From Paratinospora sagittata (Eukaryota > Streptophyta > Magnoliopsida > Ranunculales > Menispermaceae), in the NCBI GenBank assembly GCA_035771175.1, contig CM069596.1, forward strand, positions 10,745,001-10,809,000: a DNA stretch of 64,000 bases, in the 5' to 3' direction. Shown piece after piece: positions 1 through 10,161 of the stretch. The notes beneath the pieces are model-generated. The model saw only the letters and a list, made by a program, of their open reading frames with translations. It had not been told where the DNA came from and did no database searches. Every line of letters begins with the position of its first letter. Position 1 is the stretch's first letter. Both the position numbers and the translations under genes were made by a program.

Positions 1-634
1 TCGCGATCTACATGATTATAAGAGTGACAATATATGATTTTTACGTGTTTCTATTCAAAGTGGGTCAAAACCTCATTTTTAAAAACACTACGAAATACCT
101 CATATAGCAAAAATTAAACCGCTAGAAACTCACACGTAGCTTAAATATCACTTTTGCAATGAAAAGAAGGGAAAATGGCTTACCAGCATGTCGAATTCGG
201 CCACGAAATATAGCGAAACCCTCGCCCTTTCTTTCTCTCTATTCAGTTTCTTCTCTGGACGTTTGTTTTTCTTCTTTTTTGTTGTCTTAGGTAGCAAATG
301 GAAACAAGATTAGCAAGTGAATAAGATTTATTTGATTTTTTTTTTATTCCATGCACCTCATGTCACTTACTCAACCAACTCCCCATTTATTTTTATTTTT
401 TTCTAATTTCATAATACCTCTCATTCCATAATCATACCTTTCTCATTTAAATATAGTTTTCATGCTTCCATAGGCTCCATTTAACTTTATAAACACATGC
501 ACTACATTTAATAAACCAATATTATTTATATTCATAACATAAATACACTCATAAGAAATTCACATCACAAGAACATACCACACAACATTTAAAAATTCTT
601 AGGGTCTCATTTTATGAAAATGAGGGTCGTTACA
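1..634 (-). mobile_element. Ty3/gypsy 3' LTR, partial (copy A)
   Basis: The right edge reads GGGTCGTTACA, which is the start of a minus-strand LTR (TGTAACGACCC). It is followed at once by a minus-strand polypurine tract (AAGTTGGGGAGGT, complement of about 635-648). The LTR runs off the left end of the window. Its counterpart in copy B ends at 39453. Pyrimidine-rich and AT-rich stretches fill the rest, and no gene is visible. Confidence 0.75.
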
Positions 635-856
635 ACCTCCCCAACTTAAAAAAAAATTCCATCCTCAAAATTTGAAAGTTAGGAAACATACCTCATTTCA
701 TAAATTCTGAGAAATACTCCTTCATGTAATCTTCGCACTCCCAGGTATATTGTTCCTCACCATGAAACTGCCACTTAACCTTGACCATAGGAATTTCTTT
801 ATTCCTAAGTTTCTGCACTTTCCTATCAACAATCACCACTGACATCTCATCATATG
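635..856 (-). pseudogene. Gypsy pol C-terminal fragment, interrupted by the Copia element
   Basis: On the minus strand the sequence encodes a typical gypsy pol tail: a DRKVQKLRNKEIPMVKV-like stretch, then KWQFHGEEQYTWE and a stop about 20 bases before the LTR. This is the chromodomain-side end of plant gypsy polyproteins. The frame stops abruptly at 856, where the Copia LTR begins, and resumes at 14824 on the far side. The two sides rejoin in frame once the Copia element and one target-site copy are removed. This fixes the nesting order as gypsy first, then Copia. Confidence 0.85.
852..856 (+). repeat. Target site duplication, left copy
   Basis: ATATG immediately precedes the LTR start TGTTATC and recurs exactly at 14819-14823 after the 3' LTR end. 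In copy B the same position (39670-39674) reads ATAGG. Confidence 0.85.
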
Positions 857-1207
857 TGTTATCTCAATGAACCCCATGACATGAATGTTTTGATGAATCC
901 AAATATCTTCAGTTGGTCTATCTAACGATCTTGTCAAGTGTTTCAAATTTATCAAGAATCAAGATCAAGGAACTGTGGTCACAAGGCTATTGAACATCAA
1001 AGTAAAGTTTTGAGTCTGTCAATACCTAAAATGAAATGTCTGTCGATCATCTTACTCTCAGCAAGATTTTTATCGTTTGCATATTTTGATTGTAACATTT
1101 TATTCGTACCTTATGATTTCTAAAGTTTTTGTTTTGATTAAAAGAAACAATGATGTTTAATCTAGTTTTAATTGAGAAATCAAAAACCGCTTTTATAAAG
1201 TCTTTCA

Positions 1208-1757
1208 AGACGCTAATGTTTTAGCAGTGCCCTCCTGGACTTGATGAGTTAGGACGTTGATAAAATGTTAGGACGCTCAAGGTTGAGTTGAACTATTTAA
1301 TAAGGACGCTTACTCGTTAGTAGTGACCTTTCTTTTATCAACCTTTGAGAATGTCAGGACGCTGACTTAATTTCAGCTCGCTGAAAAATTTTCTTTTATC
1401 TTTAAGTGATTTTTATCTTTAAGGACGCTGATAAGTTATACGTTGAATGGATTATCAGGACGCTACTTGTGTAGGAGCGCCCTCATCCTTAGAATCAACT
1501 TAAGTAACTTTCACGTCGCTCACCATCCCTCAGCGCGCTTAAACATTGTTTTAAAACTGCTTTTAATAGTTTAGGACGCTTACTCTTGAGTAGCACCCTC
1601 ATATGTTTTGCGTTTTAAAACCAAGCAGGACGCTTATTGTGAAGTAGCGCCCTCATGCTTTAAGTCGTTTAATTGTCAAAGCAAGTCAGGACGCTTACTA
1701 CTTAGTAGCGCCCTCACTTTATTGTTCAGTAGAACGCTGATATTTTAGGAGCACCCT
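1208..1757 (+). repeat. Array of GGACGCT / AGCGCCCTC inverted motifs inside the LTR
   Basis: GGACGCT occurs exactly eight times by eye in this stretch, plus near matches. In about six units it is followed 10-15 bases later by AGTAGCGCCCTC or a variant. Within each unit GCTTACT and AGTAGC can pair as a short stem. Three neighbouring units near 1571, 1626 and 1686 are spaced by about 55-60 bases. The same array is present in the other three LTRs. The function is unknown. Confidence 0.8.
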
Positions 1758-2050
1758 CAAAGGAACAAAACGACAGAAATGATATTTTTGCTATTCTGAC
1801 ATTTATGTCCTTTTAGCCAACTTTTTAGAACAACTTTTCGTACACAATAAAATTTTCTGTATTTGTAAGAGATATTCTCTAATTCACGAACCACGTCTTC
1901 TAAAACTTTCCTTATTTGTGTATCTGGAGAAAAAATAGAATATTCATGAATTGTGCAGTTGCCATTTTCGTGGAATATTCTAGCTATTGTGAGTAAACGT
2001 TCATATTTGAAATTTAAATTCAAATGAACAACAACTTCATCTCTACAAGT

Positions 2051-2058
2051 CTATAAAC
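2051..2058 (+). promoter_or_regulatory. Possible LTR TATA box
   Basis: CTATAAAC follows a run without long ORFs and lies about 730 bp before the LTR end. The position suits a U3 promoter with transcription starting near 2080. The same site is kept in the copy B 5' LTR but is removed from the copy A 3' LTR by an internal deletion. A second candidate, CTATAAAT near 2668, is closer to the LTR end. Confidence 0.35.
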
Positions 2059-2447
2059 ACAAACACTTAACAATTTGTTAAGCACCGAAAATTCTCTGAG
2101 CTAAAACACATTTTGAAAGTTAGTTGAATTTTCATCTGGTCAAGAAAACGTTTAAGTCGATTTGTTTTCACAGTAGTTTTCTTTGAGACTTTCCGTATTC
2201 AAAAGATTTTCATACTGAGCTAACATTTTATCTTTATCTGAAAATCTATTTTAAGTTTTGAACTGTTTTCACTCAAATCGTTCAGCACTGTTTTAACTTA
2301 TATCATTCTTGCTGAAGGAGTAATTTGAGAGATAGTTCATAGGATACAGTTGTACTCAATTTCATATCATGTATACTGAATCAAGGTTGTAACAGCAGTT
2401 ACATAAACTACTGAGTTGATATTCTTCTGTCAACTAAGTTAGGTTGT

Positions 2448-2600
2448 CTTACATCCGTAAGTTGAGAAACGGTAGTTCTCACACCCGTAAGTTGAGATAG
2501 GTTGGTCTCACGCCTTAAAGCTGAGCAGTATAACGGTTGTTCTCACACCCGCAAGTTGAGAAAAGGTGTAACGGTTTGATCTTCACCAGTAAGAAGGTCT
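2448..2600 (+). repeat. CTCACACCCGTAAGTTGAG inverted-motif cluster in the LTR
   Basis: Four degenerate units of the type CTCACACCCGTAAGTTGAG follow each other at intervals of about 35-50 bases. CTCA and TGAG at the ends of each unit pair, as does part of the interior. The cluster recurs in the copy B 5' LTR (about 41268-41410) and the copy A 3' LTR (about 14476-14600). Confidence 0.75.
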
Positions 2601-2787
2601 ATAGTGATAAGGTTAAAATCCTAACTGAGGAGGTTAGGTAGTGGACGTAGGCAAGTAGCCGAACCACTATAAATCGACTGTGCATACTTGCTTATTTTTC
2701 TACACTTTAATCTTGCCATTGTAATTAATTTTAAATTGTCTAAATGTCCAATTCACCCCCCCTCTTGGATGTAACTGGGTCAACAAT

Positions 2788-2799
2788 TGGTATCAGAGC
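2788..2799 (+). other. Primer binding site, initiator Met-tRNA
   Basis: TGGTATCAGAGC is the standard plant PBS complementary to the 3' end of initiator Met-tRNA. It begins two bases after the LTR. Confidence 0.95.
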
Positions 2800-2841
2800 T
2801 GTGTTGCTCTTCAAAGAAATATCAGAATTTCTTTGATATTA

Positions 2842-3874
2842 ATGGCAATGACTAGAGGGAACGCCATAAAAGTAGGTCAACCTTTAAACCGACCACCTCT
2901 GTTCAATAAAGACTGGTTTGAAGATTGGACGATAAGGATGAAATCCTTGCTACAATCTAAAGATATCGGTCTATGGGAAATGGTTGTAAATGGCTACACC
3001 ATGCCCAACAAGCCTATTAAGTATGGACAGATAAGGAAAGACTAAATGACAAACTTAATGCTCAAGGAAATTTGGGAAACTCTCAACTCACTTCATTGTG
3101 ATAAGATTAACATTCGAGATGAAAAGCTCAAAGAGTCTGATAGACTATTCAATGCCTTGGAGATATTGGAGAATGAATCTCTCGATATGGCATGCAACAG
3201 ATATCAATCCATTCTTGACGGAATGCAAGAATTGAATTAGGAAATACATGTTGAAATATCTTTAGTATATTTCTGTGACAAGCTTCCAAAGAGATGGAAT
3301 GATAAGCTGACTATGTTAGCTGAATCTGTTGAACCATGGAAAATGAATTCGAAAGAGCTCTGTGATCTCTTGCAAACCATGGAAAGAAGGGATAAAACTA
3401 GAAACCAAGTTAGAATATTAGAAGAGTCAATAGTCCAGTTTAGGGTTCTAGAAAGTGAGTCTGTTCATGAGAACCTGCAATGTTTTATACGTCTTGTAAA
3501 TGAATTTGAACACTTTGGAAAAACATTATCTCATTCTACTTTAGTACAATATTTTTTCAATAGTTTTCTTGAGAACTGGAAATATAAAATAGATTTTATA
3601 AACGAGTTCTCGAATCCATTTGAAATCAGTTTTCAAAAAATTGATTATATTTTGAGTGTGATAGAAATGTCAACTGAGAGAGAAAACATTCTTGCAAATT
3701 TACCAACCAGGAGTGGAAGTGAACTGGCTGATGATATATACTCTCTGTGTCATCAATCCTCAGCAAGCACATCCAGAACGCTCAATGAAAGACATCCTGA
3801 TAGAATGTCGATAAAGAAGTCAGGATGGAGGACAAAGATAATGAACTATCTCAACTGCTTCAAATTAAGACAGA
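2842..3874 (+). pseudogene. Copia gag remnant (copy A)
   Basis: This encodes a UBN2/DUF4219-type gag beginning MAMTRGN. The tryptophan-rich start (DWFEDWTIRMKS, LWEMVVNGY) is typical of the family. Compared with the readable copy at 41657-42700 it has a one-base deletion near 3022, a loss of about 78 bases near 3066 and a nonsense change at 3238-3240 (Gln to TAG). Homology stops at about 3874, where a gypsy fragment begins. No CCHC knuckle is seen. It cannot make a full gag. Confidence 0.88.
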
Positions 3875-4319
3875 TAGTTACTACTCCAGTTTCAGCATGT
3901 TTCCTGCTCAATGTCTCAGCAACATATTGGCCTTTCCCAGGATAATAATTGAATATAAAATCAAATCCTTCGGGAATTCTTGCCACATTTATTACCTCAT
4001 ATTCAATTTCTTTTCGTTCGAATAATTACTTCAGATTCTTAAAATCTGGAGATAATGTGACCTTTTTATTATAGAGGCAATGCTCTCATTATTTCAAAAT
4101 AACTACCAACAAATTTCTATTCACTCTTAGGATAGTTATTCTCGTGCACTACCAAATATCTGGAGACACAAGTAATTAACCTATCCTTTTGTATTGATGT
4201 ACAACCTAGATCTGGACGTGATATTCATCAATCACAATTACTTTTAGGTTTTGCAAATAGTAATAACATTTAATACTTAATATTGTGATAGTTTTCCCAT
4301 GCACAACGGTCCACACATT

Positions 4320-5450
4320 ATATAACATTCGTCTGGTTTAGTTTCGTGAGTGGAACAGATAGCTTCAAGGATCTTTCCACGCACTTTCTATAACATACAA
4401 CTAATACCAGAAAACTTCTGATTTTTATCATTGAAATCAGTTTTAACAGTGCTATGATCGTTTTGACCTGCCCAACATCCTTAAAGATACTATTTAAACT
4501 AGTCACGTGATCCAAAAAGTCTCATCTTAAGTATATTCAAAACTCATATTCACCGAGCTTGGCACTTAATCGATGCTCTCTCAGCGACTACAAGATAATT
4601 CTGAGGTGCTATTCACGCTCCTCTCATTTCTTGGGACAATTACATATATTATCATCGAAGACTATGTAATGGCCAAGATATGGTTCATATACCCACTGCA
4701 TCAATCCTATAAACGTGATTGACACATTAATCAAAGTTACCAAAATTTCATAATATCCATATCTTGTCTTAAAATAGTTTGCATTACGTCCTTTTCTCGA
4801 ATTCTTAACTGATGGTGCCTAGATCTCAAAATGATCTTAAAGAAAATTTTGGCTCCATTTAGTTAATCGAATTCGACCATCTATCCATGGTAAAGGATAT
4901 TCATTCTTTATTGTTACCCTGCTCAGTTAATAGTAATTCATACTTAAACATATTTCACTATACCTTCTTTCTATATCACAAATGCTCTCCAAGGTGGCAT
5001 ATCAAGGATAATAAATCTTTTGCTCATTAACACATTTACCCACACCTTAAATCCTCACAATTTCTCAGGTGATCCTTCTATGAAGGAATGGAGATACATG
5101 TTATATTGGCATCAGTTCTATATGCTATCAATCTCCTGTCTAGGTAGCAATTTTAATACTTCATAAGAGAATACTCCAATATACCAGCTCACCACAGGAA
5201 TTTTAATCAATTGCATTACTTATGACATTACTATAAATGGCTTTGTACTAGTCATATTCTCCATTTCCTCGTCAATAACTAGCTTGTCTTAGATAGAAGA
5301 TTTTGAGGGTATAAATTTCTCAAGATTCAAAATGAGAATTTTCCATTTATTCAGAATATTACTTTTTTTCGGAGAGACGCTCCACCTAGCATGAGAGGTG
5401 ACCAACCAATCATACCCAACAAAGCATCCAATTCCAAAAATTTCATATTT
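4320..5450 (-). pseudogene. Decayed gypsy protease-RT region
   Basis: Minus-strand translation in shifting frames gives recognisable pol landmarks in the right order. There is LEFDALLG (the protease end, normally followed by MDWL) near 5440, VTIKNEYPLPWIDG near 4915, and an S(K/R)...HHQLRIRE match near 4820. An FDDN remnant of the catalytic F(I/V)DD motif lies near 4650, and IRSFLVLVVCYRK...LPLT-like sequence near 4420. Stops and frameshifts are dense. What is known of the family places integrase further left on this strand, beyond the truncation. Confidence 0.75.
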
Positions 5451-7136
5451 TAAAGTCCATAATTACTTGATGATCCTCATATTTATTACACATAATATTT
5501 GCTGACCATATCAAGGTAGATTCTTTCTCCTGTAGGCATACTCACAATCAATGATATACTATTATAACAGAAGATAATACAATCTGTCTACCATATCACC
5601 AAAGATAAAGGACCAGGTAGATCCAACAATACATCAGAATATACACAATAACAAAATGTTGATCATACCTGTTATCAATGTCTTACTATTCTTTGGATCT
5701 GGTCTTGTATTTACTTTAATTTATTCTCTAAAATCTGGTGGTGTCACATTGATAAAACATATTGGGGCATTCCATATCGACTAACTGGAGATTAACACAT
5801 CCTGTCTCTTTTTTTTTAGATTGATTATAGACAATTATTGATCGAGATACAATGTACGCAGTCTGTGACTCATGCTCAGGCAATGGAAACCACTTCTGGT
5901 TTTCATAATTCGTTAACGTCACTTTCCTTTTTCCCATTTTTATTGGGTCAGGTACTAACAAAATTAGAGTCACTAATACTGCCAAAATCTCAACCTTACT
6001 CAATGTTTCGCTTATCTTGAATTTCATATTCTTGCCCCAACATTTCCTTACATTACTTAGTTCTCTTTTTACCTAACACTGGTGTTGATGACTCGGCTTC
6101 AAATGGCGGTACAAGCTATATCACTACTATTGCTGGGGTTAACAATTTCACCACAGCTTTGGCTAACCCGAAGTTTATAGGCTGCCTCACAACCTGCGCA
6201 TATATTTATAACCCAACAATTATCAAACCTGTCGTATAGGATCCCAAAATTTATTTTAGATCCTTATCACTCTCAGAGTATCCATAATGACCATTCCAAA
6301 AATAAACTATACCAGTCTATTTAATTCCATGTTTGTATTTATGGTTAGGCATGTCACTACATTTTAACAAGATAAAATTTCTCATGCCTTAAATCAATTT
6401 CAGCATGATGATAGAAACTCTCATAAAATAGCTTCTTTAATTAATCTCATGCCTAAATCATCTCAGGAATCTTTAACCCAATTTTCTATTATCTCTTATC
6501 ATCAGTTAGCTTAAACTTAGCTAACTTGCTTTATCATTTTCAGAGACTTAATCATTCTCTAAGATGGTCTCCACTCAGAGTAGCAAATTCTTTGCTACGT
6601 CTAATATCAGATTGCCTGTTAAGATAGGAGAGTCTCTTCTCTTGAAAGTTTCCATAACTTTCACATATATTTTCATTTCATCTTGCTTATCATTGAGACC
6701 TTCTATTTATTTTATTTTTACTTCAGTCTTAACTATATATATTTTTACAGAAGTACTCACGCCATTAGCATCCACATCTGGAGCTATCAATGGTTCAAGC
6801 CTCTGTTATTCTCACATTACAATTTTGCCACAAACTCGTAAGTTGTACATTTTGTTGTTGTTGGGTAGTTACTAGCCATATATAAGTTATATAATTATTA
6901 TCACTGGATTACATCCAATTCTTTTTCTTTCAACCTTCTGATCCTTTCGTGATCAGCAATTTCCATTATTAATCTTGACTGGTCTTTTCCAAATCTGGAA
7001 TTCACCGACACAAGTGATTCACAGTCAAGATAACATATTGGATTAGGCTCAACATAATAGGACTACCCATATATATACCCATGCAATCAATCATAATATC
7101 ATAAAGTTTTTATCTTTTTAAGGATTTTAAACCTAA
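5451..7136 (-). pseudogene. Decayed gypsy gag region
   Basis: By position, between PBS and protease, this should be gag on the minus strand. I can only see short open stretches (for example 5728-6027) and no clear CCHC knuckle. The sequence is AT-rich with many stops. Confidence 0.45.
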
Positions 7137-7148
7137 GCTCTGATACCA
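7137..7148 (-). other. Gypsy primer binding site
   Basis: GCTCTGATACCA is the complement of the initiator Met-tRNA PBS. It lies four bases from the LTR edge at 7153. Confidence 0.9.
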
Positions 7149-7152
7149 ATAT

Positions 7153-9834
7153 TGTCACAATGCCCCTGACGTCATGACCGGCACATTGTACGATACACTG
7201 TACATACCCATATACAGTATACAATACACTGTCAGCCTCAACAGACACTCACAATAATTCTCAAAAATTTTAGAAATTTTGATAGCATCTCCCCATAAAA
7301 TAGACATTTCACACATTTTTCCTGATATACCACAAATCAAATCCAATATATATAATCATTCCATTCATTCAGCAAATCAAATTCTCACATGATAAATATA
7401 TATGATCATCTCATTTCATCATCACAAACATTGTATAACCCAAAATATTAAATCAAAATCCATGTACAACCCATCTATGTGATAATATATATATATGTAG
7501 AATGTGATATATATTCATTTGAAAATAAAGCAAATATAATCCATTTCCTTCGCATACATGTACATTAACAACATAAGAATCTAAATCACGTATCTACTCT
7601 CGTGCTTTTCCTTTTAACTCTATACCTGAAATATTGAAGGAAATGGAGTGAGCAAACAACAACTCAGTGAATATATTTCTTGATATGGCAATTATATGCA
7701 TTTAGGGAAATATGACATTTAAAATCATTTCAAACAATTATTAAACACATGTATCATTCAACGAATATATTCTACATGTCAACAACATAAATTTCATGAG
7801 TTTTCAAGAAAATAATGCATCCTTTTCCACGAAATCCACAATCTCCCTCCTTCAAGGCAAGAGAGCGGGTCTAACCCTTGCATGACCGTTACAAGGTAGC
7901 CACAGCCTCTCATTACCCAATTCACAGTCATTTCAAGGATCTCCAATCCTTGTTAGGACAGGCCTACTGACAATGAGGTTACACATAACACTCATTCAGG
8001 TCTAATTCCTAACAAAATGACACCAACTTGCCTTTGCAAGTCTCACATGCTCCTTTATGAATGCAAATTAAAACACAATGCAACAATATATGCATAGCCT
8101 ATTTACATTCAAACATTTCATATATAAAATTCCATAAAAGAACCAAAATCAATAAAATATACTCACAGTACAGGACTTTTCAACTTAATTACAATCATCG
8201 TCGCTTTCGAGTCCAGCTCCAATTTAAATCCAACTAACTCAACCTGTCACAACCACTCCATAATTCAATTTCGTTTATTCATATCTATTTACATATTTAA
8301 TTTCTCAACTCACTTCAAATCACCAATAATAAAGATCAACCTTAAAAATATTATACACATTCTGTGAATTTAGATTCCAACTCACTTTACAGTTGAAGAA
8401 ACTACTATCTCGTTTCTGTGGTCAATCTAGATATTTCCGCAAGAAAGAACAGTGAAAATAGATTTCCAATTCATATTTTCACTAGTTCTCAGTTTTATTT
8501 TTTCTCCTGGAACATATATCAATTTTAATAAAAATATAATACATTCCTAAAATTATTCTGTCCACATCGACACGTGTAAAATCCGTCATACTACCATTCT
8601 ACTACCTTCAATAGGTATTTTACTAAGGTTTTACACGTTCGCGGAGGCATCCAAAGTCAATTTTACTCACAAAAATCATATATTTAGCTACTAAAAATAT
8701 CAAAGCATATCCAAAAATCATGATCTTAACATCGAAACGTCCGAAATTCAGTTCTCTACGATTCTATGATCTCAAACCGGAGTTTCCTTGGATTCTAATT
8801 CTATTTTATTCACTGGATATGATCACAATACTATTCATGTCACTGTTCATTGGAAACATGAAAATTTTTACTAAAATTGTCAAACGGTCTCCAAAATCAT
8901 GAAATTAGCATCGATGGACTCGCAACAGTGCATTCTACCATTCTATAGCCTTCAACTAGAGTTTCATCGGGTTTTAAATGATTCGAAAGATTTTCAATAG
9001 AACTCTAACTTTCAACAAACTTCTAACAGCCATAAAAATTCCAAATAAACACATAAATGGAATCGAACCACATATTCGGGGCTTCTACAGTCTAGGGAGT
9101 GTTTTTCTACCTTTCGAACAAATTTTCATCTAAGTTGGGTAAAAATCCCAATTTTGAAAATACTGTAAAACGGCTCCCATAGCTAAAATTACTCTGCTAG
9201 AATCGTTACATCTAGCTTAGATATTAATTTCACGAAGAAATAGAGTGAAAATCACTTACCGCGAGTCCCGATTTGACACGAATCTCGCGTTTCCCCTTCG
9301 TTCTTTCCTTTCTCTTCTCTTTCTCTTTCTCTTTGTTTCGTTCTTCTGCAACTTCTCTCTTTCTTCTTTTTTTTTTTTTTTTTAACGTTTGAGAGAGATA
9401 GATTTGTTAACGTTTGAGAGAGATAGAGGTTAGAAATGAGAGATGATAATTTTATATACAAAATGATCCAATGTGCCTCATCTAACTTAATAAAGCAAGT
9501 TTTCCATCTTAATATTTAACTTTCATGCATTTAATCATACTATCCATTAATTCATTAAATCACACTAATTGCCACATATTGGATTAACCAACCCCATAAA
9601 TTAATCAATTTAATTCAACTCCATTTTTTTTTAACTTGTAAGCACCCATATTGGATGATCCCATATGTATCATCTTCATTTAATAATTTTATTTATTTAC
9701 TAATACTCCTTACATCTAGTATGTATTTTCATACACGCGTATATTTGCCTCTTACGTATAAAATATGTATATTACACATCTCGATATATGTGTAGTTTAA
9801 CGTATGTATTTAATTAAAATTACGGGGTGTTACA
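7153..9834 (-). repeat. Gypsy LTR of about 2.7 kb
   Basis: On the plus strand it starts TGTCACAATGCCCC and ends GGGGTGTTACA. The stretch near 8700-8950 is related to 38640-38700 in copy B's gypsy LTR, so the two are subfamilies of one lineage. A pyrimidine-rich block at 9290-9385 ends in a long T run. No gene is visible in it. Confidence 0.8.
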
Positions 9835-10161
9835 GCACTGCTCGGTCACAAATGTAAAATAACATAAACCGCCTTTAGTGACTAGGAAGTGTCACGTGCT
9901 GGAGTGTGCTTCAGGAGCGAGCTTATCGCTTTCTCACTATAAAATCCAACTTTTGTAACTTAGTTGTAACTTTTCACCTTTTGTGCCCTAGGACGCTTCA
10001 ACGAGAATTTACCTGAACTCGCCCCAGATTTACCGCTGAATCTTCATCTTTAACCCTTGGTAAATCCTGTTCTCTGTTTGTTTCTGAATCTTCTATTCTC
10101 TATTGTATCAGTCCCTGTCTTGTTATCTCAGTTCTTCATATCCTTTTATCTGATTTTGTCA
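9835..10161 (+). other. Copia leader before the second ORF (copy A)
   Basis: This non-coding stretch matches 43113-43439. It contains a GGACGCT motif near 9990, like those in the LTR, and a T/C-rich run just before the ATG at 10162. No start codon of its own stands out. Confidence 0.6.

Larger units (their letters stand above)
857..2785 (+). repeat. Copia 5' LTR (copy A)
   Basis: It starts TGTTATCTCAATG and ends GGGTCAACA, 1929 bp long. It is followed by two bases and the PBS. It contains an array of GGACGCT/AGCGCCCTC hairpin motifs (about 1208-1757), a TATA-like site near 2051, and a second set of CTCA...TGAG inverted motifs (about 2448-2600). It matches the 5' LTR of copy B (39675-41600) more closely in diagnostic indels than it matches its own 3' LTR. 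Confidence 0.92.
3875..9834 (-). mobile_element. Truncated Ty3/gypsy element inserted in Copia copy A
   Basis: This minus-strand gypsy fragment reads from right to left: LTR 9834-7153, PBS 7148-7137, decayed gag region, protease/RT linker near 5450-5360, RT about 4930-4320, truncation at about 3874. It is absent from copy B, where about 350 bp of ordinary Copia sequence (42761-43112) occupies the place. Only one LTR is present and no target duplication is visible. All its coding regions are full of stops. Confidence 0.82.

Noticed and set aside
1208..1757. Regular repeats as a CRISPR array
   Set aside because: Units are imperfect, spacers are related to one another, and the setting is a plant LTR.
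7137..7148. GCTCTGATACCA boxes as possible tRNA gene pieces
   Set aside because: They are primer binding sites next to LTR edges; no cloverleaf surrounds any of them.
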